A DNA stretch of 64,000 bases from Doryteuthis pealeii (lineage: Eukaryota > Mollusca > Cephalopoda > Myopsida > Loliginidae). Where the stretch lies: positions 47,621,092 to 47,685,091 of the forward strand of contig CM042156.1 of assembly GCA_023376005.1 (NCBI GenBank), read 5' to 3'. The first letter of the stretch is position 1, and each line of letters opens with the position of its first letter. A program made the position numbers and the translations under genes. Below are positions 11,936-22,195 of this stretch, piece by piece. Under the pieces are notes generated by a model. It saw only the letters and a program-made list of their open reading frames with translations, was not told the DNA's origin and did not search any database.

Positions 11936-12493
11936 TGGGGTATGAGGTAAATATACTCGAGGAAATGAATTTGTTAAACTTTTTGATCTTCATATCTCCC
12001 CCTTCCAATTTCTACATGTCTACCTTCCCGTTCCCACTTTAGAGGACTGACCGACTTTCATCTCTTACATTAGTTTCTTAGAAAAATATAAGACTAATCA
12101 ATTTCATCAGAAAATCTACGATCCACTTTTCTTTTTTTAGGTAAAAACTTTTACCCTTAATTCTTTTTTGGATCTTAAAAGGAAAAATAACTCATATTTG
12201 TACAATCAATTTTAAAGGAAATAACTAGGTTATGTTATGTTCTATTTATTAAAACGTTTAACAAAAAAATCGGAGAGACAGTCAAGTTTTGAAAGAATTA
12301 AAATAAAAATTTGAAAACCCAAAAATTTATTTATTATTAAAAATTTCATTAAAAATCTCAGATTCCGTTTCATATCAACGATTCCGCGATTCCGCCCGCG
12401 ATTCCGCCGCGATTCCGTGATCGCGGAAAATTGGTCCCCCTAAATATTTCGATTTTTTAAAAAGAATCTTCTGAGCATATTGTATGAAAAATT

Positions 12494-12548
12494 AGACTTT
12501 TAACAAAAGTCTGCAAAATTTAAAGAATTAGACTTTTAACAAAAGTCT
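12494..12548. repeat. Two identical perfect hairpins in tandem
   Basis: AGACTTTT-AAC-AAAAGTCT occurs at 12494-12512 and again at 12530-12548, part of a short tandem duplication between the hAT element and the next LTR. Confidence 0.8.
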
Positions 12549-12579
12549 GCAAAATATGAAGTTTTAACCACGAGTGTGG

Positions 12580-13442
12580 TATAATACTATACATTGGGCA
12601 TGCATATGTGGCTGCACAGTAGGTGTGTATATATATAATTCTAGGTAGTTATAATTTGTAAATAGTAAGTCAAGCCACATATATGTATAAATATGTGTGT
12701 GTGCTCTAGTGTGGATAATGGGGGTATACATATGTATAGATAGATAGATACATATGTGCGCATGTATACATACATGTGTGTGTATGTATATATTGTATGT
12801 GTAAGTAGGCGTAAGGTATGTGAATGGTCGGTCAAAGAAACCATAAAAAGTAAGATTAGGGTTTAGAATAGATATGAAAAGTGATAAAGGCCAGAAGCAG
12901 ACAACATGTCTGGTCCTTTGGCACTTAATAGTTGACCAGTTGGTCAAATGGGTCATAAAACATCATGAGGGTGGTCTTTTAGACAAAGAACCCTTTCAAA
13001 TCCCACAGGGTTGATAAAATCTCGGAGGATGAGATTTCAACGAGATTTGATAGCGAGAATTGGGATTCTGGGAAATTTGAAAGGAGTTTAGTCAGTTAGA
13101 TCTTGGGCAACGAGGAAGCAACATCTCTCTTAGAGCCTTGTCCACTAGAAGCTAACCGTAGAAGGTCTACAAAGAAAAGATGGGGGTGTCCCCCATCTCG
13201 ACAACCATGGGAGATAGCAGCAGATAGAAGCAATAGTACTGTATACCTCACCTGGAATTGTTTTGTCTTTATTCTCTCTTTGCTATCGATGAGCCCTGAG
13301 GCAGAATTACGGACACAAGTGAGGGTCAAGGAACAGACGACCACGAGACGATCATGGCCAGTAATTTTGAAAGCTGCAAGTAATGCAAAAGATGCACAGC
13401 AGAAGCTGCCTACAGGTGCTCACGGCCCGAGGGAGGTTTACA
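12580..13442 (+). repeat. 5' LTR (863 bp)
   Basis: Its 3' part (about 13260-13442) is nearly identical to 18375-18565 and its 5' part to 18331-18370. The open frames at 13096-13564 on both strands lie inside or across it. Confidence 0.7.
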
Positions 13443-13444
13443 AC

Positions 13445-13462
13445 TGGTGCCGTGACCAGGAT
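13445..13462 (+). other. Primer-binding-site-like sequence
   Basis: TGGTGCCGTGACCAGGAT lies two bases after the LTR end, the position and form of an LTR-element primer-binding site. It resembles those of BEL/Pao-type elements. The tRNA primer was not identified. Confidence 0.55.
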
Positions 13463-13517
13463 GCGACCCTAAAAAGTGGTTACACAAGAAGCAAAGTAAA
13501 GGAGAAAGACAGAGACG

Positions 13518-13519
<2 letters not shown>

Positions 13520-13563
<44 letters not shown>

Positions 13564-13935
13564 ACAGACGAACGGATGGATGGAACAAGAAAGAAATCGT
13601 CGGAGATGGAGACGGAGGGGTATATATGTACATGTATATATATATAAAAAGTGAAAAAAAAAAAAGGACAGCGAAAAAGAAAAAAAAAGGAAGAAAGACT
13701 GAAATGAAAATTCGTAAAAAAAAAATTGAAAAGAAAAAGAAAGGAAAAGAAAGATCAAGTAAAATGATCAGGAAAAAAAAAGAAAGAAAAGAGACAAACG
13801 AGGAAAGATGAAAGAAAGACTGGAAAAAAAAAAGAGAATTGAAAAGAACACTTGAAAAGAAAAGAAATAGATATAAAAAAAAAAAAGAGAAAGAAAAAGA
13901 ATCAAAAGGACGCGCGCGCGCATACACACGAAAAA
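13520..13935. repeat. (GA)n microsatellite and purine-rich tract
   Basis: About 40 bases of GA alternation, then about 300 bases almost free of pyrimidines on the + strand. The long serine/phenylalanine or lysine/glutamate open frames here are products of this composition. Confidence 0.9.
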
Positions 13936-14199
13936 AAAATAGTATGTATAGAAGCTCAAAAAATTTTTTTTTGTTTGTTCTTTTTATAATTTGTAGATCA
14001 TTTTGATTGTTTTTGCTTTGGTTTGTGTTTTATCTTAACTTTTACTATCTCGGAAATTGTCAGGCATAAGTTTATACATGTATACATTCGGTCTTTGAAA
14101 GGATAGAAATAGATTATCATATACATTACTGAAATGTGTATATGTATATTTTTTTTTTTAACTACTTGTCGATAGAAATTTTTGTTTGGAAGATGTTAG

Positions 14200-14510
14200 T
14201 AGATTTTTTCTCCCTATTGAAAAGAAAAAGAAAGAAAGGGAAGGGAGGAAGAAAGAGAGAAATAAAGGGAAAGGCTTTGAGGGAAGCAGTGGGAGAAAGA
14301 AAGGGTAGAGATAGAAAGATATCTGATATACTAATGTTTTGAGCAGCGTAGAGAAAGGGAAGGGAGAAAGAAAGAGAAGCTTAGTATAGAAGGAAGAAAG
14401 GAAGTAAAGAAGACGATATAAAAGCCTCACGGTGGTCAGTGAAAGAAAATGGAAGGTCCTTAACGTAGGGAAAGGGAGAAAGAAAGAGAGATAAAGATAT
14501 GATATACCAA
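14200..14510. repeat. Purine-rich AGAAAG-type imperfect repeats
   Basis: GAGAAAGAAAG and GGGAAGG blocks recur, including a rough duplication of AGATATGATATACCAATGTTT around 14318-14340 and 14490-14512. Confidence 0.7.
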
Positions 14511-14614
14511 TGTTTACGTAGATAAAATCTTAGGGTGGATGGATCATAAAGATGACTTGCGTTTTTTTTATGACCTGAAAGATATTTTTATGATATTTTT
14601 ATGACCTGAAAGAT

Positions 14615-15013
14615 ATAGATAGAGAGAGGTGTGTAAAGAAATAAATAATAATAATAATAAATAATAATAATAAATAATAATAATAATAAATAAATAATAA
14701 TAATAATATTTATAATAACACTAAATAATGATAATAAATAATAAATAATAATAATAATAATAAATAATAATAATAAATAATAATAATAAATAATAATAAT
14801 AAATAATAATAATAATAAAATAAATAATAATAATATTAATAAATAATAAATAATAATAAAATAAATAATAATAATAATAATAATAAATAATAATAATAAT
14901 AATAATAAATAATAATAATAATAAATAAATAATAATAATATTATTATAATAACACTAAATAATAATAATAAATAAATAATAAATAATAATAATAATAAAT
15001 AATAATAATAATA

Positions 15014-15052
<39 letters not shown>

Positions 15053-15093
15053 TAATAATAGTAACACTAAATAATAATAATAAATAAATAATA

Positions 15094-15126
<33 letters not shown>

Positions 15127-16560
15127 ATAATATATTATTTATAATAACACTAAATAATAATAATAAATAAATAATAAATAATAATAATAATAAATAAATA
15201 GCTGTTCTGTTGTTGATCATTTATTTTTATTTTTTTTTGTTATTATTATTTAGAGTAAGCATTTAATTATACCTTCTTAATTAATGCAATAAGAGTATTA
15301 ATGATCTTTATTTTAAAAAAAAATCGTTGAGAAGATTACCAGAGTTTTTTTTTTTAATTTTGTTAAAATTAAATGTTAAGAAGAGGGAGAGACCTCCGAG
15401 AGAGAGTGAAGCACATCTCCACTCCACATCTGTTGATTAATTATTTTTTGTTTTGTTTTGTCTTATATGGCCAATTTAATTAATTTTTTTTCTCCAGTTT
15501 TTAAATTTTTAATTTTTTAAATTTTTTTAAATTTTTTGGTTAATTTTTTGGTTAATTTTTTGGTTAATTTTGGTTAATTTTTTTTAATTTTTTTTTTTTT
15601 TTTTTTTAATTTTTTGGTTAATTTTTTGGTTAATTTTTTAAGATTTAAAAAAATTTTTTAAAATTTTTTTTAACTTTTTGGTTAATTTTTTGGTTAATTT
15701 TTTTGGTTAATTTTTTGTTTAATTTTTTTGTTAATTTTGGTTAATTTTTTTTAATTTTTTAAAGTTTTTTTTAATTTTTTGGTTAATTTTTAAATTTTTT
15801 TAATTTTTTAAATTTTTTAAATCATTTATTATAAGAATGCTAGATAGAGAGAGGTGTGTAAAGAAATAAATAGCTGTTCTGTTGTTGATCATTTATTTAT
15901 TTTTTTTTTCTTATTATTATTTAGAGTAAGCATTTAATTATACCTTCTTAATTAATGCAATAAGAGTATTAATGATCTTTATTTTAAAAAAAAATCGTTG
16001 AGAAGATTACCAGAGTTTTTTTTTTTTTTTTTTTTTTTTTTATTTTTTGGTTATTTTTTTTTTTTTGGTTAATTTTGGTTAATTTTTTTTTTATTTTTTT
16101 ATTTTTTGGTTAATTTTTTTAATTTTTTTTAATTTTTTTAATTTTTTTAATCATTTATTATAAGAATGCTAGATAGAGAGAGGTGTGTAAAGAAATAAAT
16201 AGCTGTTCTGTTGTTGATCATTTATTTTTTTTTTTTTTTGTTATTATTATTTAGAGTAAGCATTTAATTATACCTTCTTAATTAATGCAATAAGAGTATT
16301 AATGATCTTTTTTTTTTTTTTTAAATTCGTTGAGAAGATTACCAGAGTTTTTTTTTTTTTTTAATTTTGTTAAAATTAAATGTTAAGAAGAGGGAGAGAC
16401 CTCCGAGAGAGAGAGAGAGTGAAGCACATCTCCACCCCACATCTGTTGATTAATTATTTTTTGTATTGTTTTGTCTTATACGGCCGATTTAATTAATTTT
16501 TTTCTCCAGTTTTCATATAGTTGGTTAGAATGTTTGTTTAAAAGAAAGAAAAGGGATTTT
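14615..16560. repeat. Three tandem units of about 330-380 bp, the first expanded by (AAT)n
   Basis: AGATAGAGAGAGGTGTGTAA starts each unit, at about 14615, 15840 and 16169. The first unit has gained about 560 bases of AAT/AATA repeats (14640-15198). Units share GAGTAAGCATTTAATTATACC and TCGTTGAGAAGATTACCAGAG. T-rich spacers with GGTTAATTTTTT repeats separate them. The 210-residue tyrosine/leucine frame at 14588-15220 is the AAT expansion. Confidence 0.85.
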
Positions 16561-16685
16561 GAGTAATTATCTTGTTTTTTATTCATTTTGTAAATTGCTA
16601 ATTATTTAATTTTTCTGTTGTCCCACCGAAATATATATTGTAAGGTAGCTTTGAAAAGATTTGGTGTGTAGTTAATTGAATGAAA

Positions 16686-16686
<1 letters not shown>

Positions 16687-16739
<53 letters not shown>

Positions 16740-16740
16740 T
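16687..16740. repeat. (ATT)n microsatellite
   Basis: Perfect ATT repeats; a related interrupted tract lies at 16859-16905. The two sit in a second imperfect duplication sharing ATACAACAACTRACTGTAG. Confidence 0.9.
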
Positions 16741-16909
16741 ATATACAACAACTAACTGTAGAATATTTTTATTTTTATTTTATTGTTTTTTTCCTTCTTC
16801 CAATTAGATTTGATGTGGAGAATTGACCTTGTTTTGTGTGTGTTAATTGAATGAAGATTATTATCATTATCATCATTATTATTATTATTATCATTATTAT
16901 TATTTTATA

Positions 16910-18328
16910 TACAACAACTGACTGTAGAATATTTTTTTTTTTTATTTTATTGTTTATTTTTTCCTTCTCCTAATTTGATTTGACTTTGAGAATCAAGCTT
17001 GTTTTATGCATGTTGCGATCAGACGTGTGCCCAAATATATTGAAAAAAAAGCAAATGAAAAAAAAAAGAAAAATAGACATTGACTATTTGTACTGTGCCA
17101 TTTGGGTGAACATGCTTGTGTGTGTGTCAAGAAAGGGAGGTAAAGCTTACCCCCAGGGCAACTTTGGCCATTGAATTGTGCTGGTTTTTTTGGGTTTTTT
17201 TTGTTTGTTTTTTTTGTTTTTGTTGATTGCAAAATTGGGGCATAAAGGCCCAGAGAATCAAGAGACTGATGATTGTTTGGTATTTGTTGGTATTTTATTT
17301 TAATTGTAATGTTATTGAACAGGGGGGTGATGGAGACCACCGGCCACAAGGTAGACCCGACACTGCTTCCAATCAATAATTCCGATACGGCACCTAAACA
17401 ACTGCGTGAATTATGATGTCACCACGTCGTAGGAATGGGATTACGTAATACTTCTGAATCGTTTTAGTAGAGGGGTTAAAATTCCCCTGTGTTAGTAGGG
17501 GGTGGGGCGAAATCGAGGAGGTGAATTGAGAAGTCCTCCTGTAAGAAGAGGGTGTTTAAAATCTCTGTGTTTAGTGGGAGGTGAGCTGAGGAAAAGCCCT
17601 CCTGGTTTGATTAAGTAAGAAGTTCCCCCAAAAGATTGCCTTGAGGAAGCAGGGTCGAAGAACCAAGCTGGCAGAAGATGATTTGGGTTTTTTTGGGTTT
17701 TTTTGTTGTTTGTGTTATGTGATTTTGGAAAAGGGTGTGGATAGAAATCACCCTGGGCATTGTTGGCCATTGTTGCTGTTGTTGGTTTGATGAGAGGGGA
17801 CTGATTCCCAATTACCAACATATTATGAATGCATGTTCTTTTTGTCGTTGAATTGTTTGCTTTGTTCTCTCCTCGGTGTTGTCTCTGGCCCCCACGGGTG
17901 CTCTGTTGGGCCTCCGGGTCCAAATCCAGGGATACCACGGGGGTAGACAACAAAGATGGGATGCAGGGCTGTGAGTGCGCGTATCCAGCCCAGAAAGAAT
18001 GACCGCAGAAACAAAATGGAAAGGTATGACCATGGAAACGAAATGGAATCGAGAAGGAATGACCACCGAAACAGAATGGAAAGTAACGACCGCAGGTACG
18101 AAATGGAAAAAGGTAGGACGAACAGTAAGAAGGAAACAACCAGGCAACGCAACCGGGATGGGAGAAGGATCTTTGGGTGAGTGCTCTGGTGCCTGACGGG
18201 CCACTCGGTGTGGGCGGTTGCACATCATGGAGAGAAACAATGTGTCATGTGAATTTTTTTTTCTTGATTGTATTTTTTTGTTTTGTTATTGTAATTTATA
18301 AATAAATGACAAGAATAGCAAAGGGAGG
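16910..18328. other. Interior of LTR element, no recognised gene
   Basis: The GC level is higher at 17320-18240. Overlapping open frames on both strands (for example 17492-18223 minus and 17956-18180 plus) match no domain known to me. At 17990-18110 a short unit of about 27 bases (GACCRCMGAAACAGAATGGA-like) repeats about four times, which explains the charged frame. It could be a decayed or non-coding internal region. Confidence 0.5.
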
Positions 18329-18330
18329 TA

Positions 18331-18565
18331 TATAATACTATGCATTGGGCATGCATATGTGGCTGCATATATTTTTTATTCTCTCTTTGCTATCGATTGT
18401 GAACCCCCTGGATGAGCCCTGAGGCAGAATTACGGACACGAGTGAGGGTCAAGGAACAGACGACCACGAGACGATCATGGCCAGTAATTTTGAAAGCTGC
18501 AAGTAATGCAAAAGATGCACAGCAGAAGCTGCCTACAGGTGCTCACGGCCCGAGGGAGGTTTACA
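18331..18565 (+). repeat. 3' LTR, internally deleted
   Basis: It keeps about 40 bases of the LTR start and about 190 bases of its end. About 630 bases present in the 5' LTR are missing. It carries TGTGAACCCCCTGGA, absent from the 5' copy, so the two LTRs have changed independently. Confidence 0.7.
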
Positions 18566-18569
18566 GTGG

Positions 18570-20450
18570 TGACAGATAGGTTAAGAGTTAAAGAATAAAC
18601 CAAACAACTTAGAATAGGAATAAAGAGACCTGTATAACAGACATAAAACAATAGGGTTGCAGACTTTTTGGTTTGTCTGCGGAAAAAATGTTTACAATTT
18701 TTACACTAAGCTGAAATCCTGAGGTAGGGTTAGTTATCGAAGTCCCCTGCGGCCATCTGATAGTTCTGCTGGATATAAGAGAGGCCCTTTCCGTTGCCGG
18801 TCAATCAGAAAGAGGGGGAAAGAATTTGCCTCTTTGGCTATGCCGCCAAAGTATGCTGGCCTGTGATTGGTTGGTTCGATAATGAGGCTCGTAGACAAGG
18901 ACGATAACCCCTACCTTAGATTTCTTAACAATTGATCGGAAGACAATTGTGACCGTTTTATGATATGATTGTTTTTACCGGATACTTTATGTAAAAAGTT
19001 TTCCAACTGGAGTCTGTTCAAATGACACCAGTAATCACTTTCGTTTCTGCAAACTTCTCTACTAACTGAGCTCGTTCCTCTCCCTTCTTCCTTGTTCACC
19101 CAAAACACAATAGTAGTTGTCGAATTTCACTTCTCTCGCTGACACTTGCTTTGTTGCTCACTGACAGTATCAGAAACTGTCCGTTTTTATCATTGCTCGG
19201 CCACCCTTTGTGCAAATTCCGTCTCGCCCCATCCGAGTGTCATGCCCATTACTGTTGGAAATTTTTTATCCCAAGAAATATTTTGTATAGTTAAATGTCT
19301 ATTTTTTGTCAGTCTTTTTTCATGTTTTTTTCAATGTGTCTTATTTCGTATTTTTCTACGAAAATAAATGGAAAAAAGGGCTCGGTGGCCAGCTCCGGGA
19401 CTGGAATCAGTCACGTGTCCCCTAAAATCTGCCTCTTTTGAAATTGACTTCGACGTACAAGCAGTGGTCCTGTCTTGACACACCCCTACACCTCTCTTTT
19501 GAAATGGACAGCAAGGAGTGAGGACGCTACTAGCAGTTGTCCTGTCATAGACATGGCACGCCCCTAAACAGCCTCTTTGGAAATGGCAAGCGAGACGTGA
19601 CGAGCGTTTTGGTTCTGGCGACAACCAGCAGATTGTTCATTCTTAGCGCTGACGGATAAAACCCCTAAGTAGCTATAATATGGACGTTGGCGGTTCCTGG
19701 GAAAACCCTGGTTGAGATGAGTGACTTTTAGCTTTCGGAAGCCAGCAATTTTCCCTTGAAAAACAGACGGAGGTCTATCATTTCCTTTGACGAAAAAGGT
19801 CGCGGTTACAAAACCGGACTACAACGCGTGGAAAAAAGGATACCAGCGCAGAGGACTCGACCGTTATTTTCAACAAGGAGCCTCGTTTTTTGGCGATAAA
19901 AAACGAGAATACCGAAAGAAGGTTTATCTTTCGGTCAGCAGTTATTTTCAACATCAAAAGCCTTGTTCTTTGACGAAAAGGAACAAGAGACATTTGAAAG
20001 GACTTTCATCTTTCTTTCTATCTAATTTTGACCTCTCCTGCGAGAGAGTGTATTTTTGAAGGGTTCTTTTGTTGCTTAAACCCTTTCTACAGTAAGTGTT
20101 CTCTTCCTGTTTTTTATACCCATTTTGTAGTATATTTTGAAGGGTAGTTATTGGTTGATTAACGCCATGAAAATAGGGGTAAATCTCTCTACACTTTTGC
20201 ATTTTTGTATTTATTATATATTTTTGTATTTGTATCTTTGTTATCTGGCGCCTAAATTGTCTATTTAGCGTTGTGCATGGGGAATTCTATGCAATTCCTA
20301 ATTTGAATTGTATATATTTAACTTTTGCCTTCTTTGTGGAGATATTTGTAATAAAGTTCTTTTTTACTGTCAAGCAAGACCGTTCGTAATTTCATTTTTT
20401 CCCTACCCTTTTTATTAACGGCGTCATTTTAGTTCAATAGTCGGTATTTT
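18570..20450. mobile_element. Non-coding element; deleted copy at 60300-60870
   Basis: The left 370 bases and right 200 bases match 60300-60870 closely (for example AGGCTCGTAGACAAGGACG, TTTAGTTCAATRGTCGGTAT). The copy at 60 kb lacks about 1.3 kb of the middle (roughly 18940-20240). The left end begins TGACAGA in both copies. The middle holds about three imperfect 80-bp repeats (19415-19600, each starting CCCCTA) and a cluster of hairpins. No reverse transcriptase or transposase is visible. Class is unknown; LTR-like is possible. Confidence 0.55.
19731..20008 (+). ncRNA. Cluster of stem-loops with a shared loop motif
   Basis: Consecutive hairpins lie at 19731-19742, 19784-19799 (loop GACGAA), 19803-19816, 19882-19907 (10-bp stem, loop GGCGAT), 19911-19935 (8-bp stem), 19962-19987 (10-bp stem, loop GACGAA) and 19995-20008. 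The 19882 and 19962 hairpins are each preceded by GTTATTTTCAACA. Their stems differ by two paired substitutions that keep base pairing. This suggests a structured RNA on one strand. No known RNA family was recognised. Confidence 0.5.
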
Positions 20451-20524
20451 TCTGAAAATGGAAAAATAATTCTGATATTACACTTTAAGATAGAAAAAAG
20501 AGAATATTTTAAATTCGAATTAGA

Positions 20525-21020
20525 ATTTTCTAATCAGTAGGGGGTCACAGTCAAGTCTGACTCAAGGCTCCAATCGACAGTCCAACCACTCCCAACTGTA
20601 TCTCGCTCCAAAATCCAATTTCCAAAACTGTTTCTTTGTCCCGCTCGTCTCGACAACAAAATCCTACTGCAATTCGTTCTGCCTGGTCTCTGAGAATCAG
20701 TCCTTTAAGTACACCCCAATTTCACCACATCCGGGCTCCTCACTCATAATTGTCCGTTCAGCACGTGCGACACTCGCCAGCACGGCGCGACCACCCACAT
20801 CCGGGCCACTGTGCCATTTCCTACTTCACCGATCGTCCACAGCTCTCACATTCTGAAGGAAGCGGGTTCGACTCTAGGTCAGTCCTACACGCTAGGCAAA
20901 GCCTAGCCCGCTTCCTTCGAGAATACGGCAAGTCTTCACCCCAGCCTCCCTCTCCGTCACACCGGGTCTCCTCTCTCACTACAATTTTTTTTCAAAAAGC
21001 GTGTGTCACGTTATTATTTG
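20525..21020. other. Unassigned GC-richer segment
   Basis: No protein domain was recognised. It contains GAAGGAAGCGGGTTCGACTC, whose GGTTCGACTC resembles a tRNA B box, and an inverted partner CCCGCTTCCTTC at 20909-20920. It may be a repeat. Confidence 0.35.
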
Positions 21021-21330
21021 GTGTAACTGGAGGGGGGGTATAAGAAAAAGAAATATTTTAAATCCAAAACAAAACGTGTGTATCACGTTCATGACTAATT
21101 TATAACGGATTTTACCAAAAATGAGAAATATTTGTATTAAGTTTTAGTAATTAATTTTTATGTAAATATGAATGGTGCAAAGGAAGTAAGCAGTCCAGCA
21201 CATTAGCCACTGTCCCGCTCCTCCTACAATGGAATGAATGGATTAAAATAAGGAGAGGCCGGGAGATAAGGACAACCTAATTGATAAACTCATGTAATTT
21301 GTATTTTTTTCTCAATTTCTTTTTTTACAG

Positions 21331-21542
21331 ATCCACTTTAAATACGGATTTTGTGGTTAAACGGGGTTGTCTAACCAAAATTCTATGTTCTCCTTATTGT
21401 ACTTCGCCACCCTGGGAATTGGCCGTGATACGATTTAATAACACATTTTATCTCTGTGAGATTGAATCTGATTGGGGATATTCAGAGCAATCGGAAATTT
21501 TATCTCACAGTGGTTGGAAATTTGAACAATATCTCACTACAG
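21331..21542 (+). CDS. DXO: DXO exon with motifs I and II
   Basis: The acceptor TTTTTTACAG ends at 21330 and the donor GTAAAT starts at 21543. It encodes DFVVKRGCLTKILCSPY through GWKFEQYLTT, which corresponds to the start of the catalytic region. The first base completes a codon begun in a missing upstream exon. Confidence 0.9.
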
Positions 21543-21714
21543 GTAAATTTTGATACTTTAAAAAGTTTTCTTCTTCCATACTAACACGGAATGTTTGGTT
21601 AGAAAAGACAAACAACTAATTCTCATAAATAATGCACATATGGATGTTTAGTAGATATACAATGCAACAAGAAAATAACATAATATATTTGTCTACAAAA
21701 TTTCTACTTTTTCT

Positions 21715-21752
<38 letters not shown>

Positions 21753-22140
21753 GGCGGTCTTCCTATCTATAGCTCTGCTGATGAGGCCTAATAGGCCGAA
21801 ATGTACATACAGAGATTGATTTTTCTCGATTTGTTTAGCCTTACATTTAAATAGGTATGCCCGTCTAATTAATTAATTATTAATTAATTAACTTTCAAAA
21901 TTAGGTACGACTTCAATTAAGCACATATTCTCCCAAAAATTGTCGGCTAAAAAAAGCCATATCATAAACACATCGCTGTGTATTTACTTCTCATACTGTC
22001 GTGTAGAAGTCACTATAAGAGGAATAGGAACCTACTTCTAAACAAAACGAAAAATCTAAGAAAGTCCGGTTGGTGTAGGGGTTAAGATGCTCGCTTGTCA
22101 GCTTGACAGTCGGGTTTCGAATCAAGCACAAGGCGGTCTT

Positions 22141-22195
<55 letters not shown>

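Larger units (their letters stand above)
8851..12441 (-). mobile_element. hAT-family DNA transposon (3.6 kb)
   Basis: Imperfect terminal inverted repeats, AGAGCCCCGATTTTCCG at 8851 and AGGGGGACCAATTTTCCG (reverse complement) ending at 12441, are flanked by an 8-bp target duplication (CAATATTT 8843-8850, AAATATTT 12442-12449; 7 of 8 match). Eight-base duplications are typical of hAT. The right subterminal region (12375-12425) holds several copies of CGATTCCGC, as expected for transposase-binding repeats. Inside is a broken transposase gene on the minus strand, with another dispersed repeat nested at about 11640-11935. Confidence 0.85.
12580..18565 (+). mobile_element. LTR element with low-complexity interior
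   Basis: It is bounded by direct repeats at 12580-13442 and 18331-18565 that share both ends (TATAATACTAT..GGGCATGCATATGTGG and GAGGGAGGTTTACA). GTGG precedes the first (12576-12579) and follows the second (18566-18569), a plausible 4-bp target duplication. The 5' repeat is followed by a primer-binding-like TGGTGCCGTGACCAGGAT and the 3' repeat is preceded by AAAGGGAGG, a polypurine tract. The 4.9-kb interior has no gag or pol domain and is mostly purine runs, AAT repeats and T-rich tandem repeats. Confidence 0.7.
21751..22145 (+). mobile_element. Ribozyme-bearing SINE-like repeat unit
   Basis: The 16-base AAGGCGGTCTTCCTAT occurs at 21751-21766 and again at 22130-22145, 379 bases apart. Between the copies lie a hammerhead ribozyme (21773-21814), a body shared with the fold-back at 3377-3610, and a tRNA-like head (22064-22129) that runs directly into the second copy. 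The unit therefore appears to join a tRNA-type promoter to a self-cleaving tail, with head and body from two adjacent copies. An (AAT)n tract borders the left and (AT)n the right. Confidence 0.6.

Noticed and set aside
12641..12956. 130-residue minus-strand frame
   Set aside because: Its tyrosine/threonine/histidine-rich part is a translated TATG/TGTA-rich segment of the LTR.
14588..15220. 210-residue minus-strand frame rich in Y, L and I
   Set aside because: Produced by the AAT repeat expansion.
17492..18240. Long minus-strand frames of 243 and 142 residues
   Set aside because: Overlapping frames on both strands in a GC-richer, partly repetitive LTR-element interior, with no recognised domain.
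18911..21330. Upstream DXO exons
   Set aside because: I searched for the family's N-terminal motifs by eye and found none; the frames there belong to repeats.
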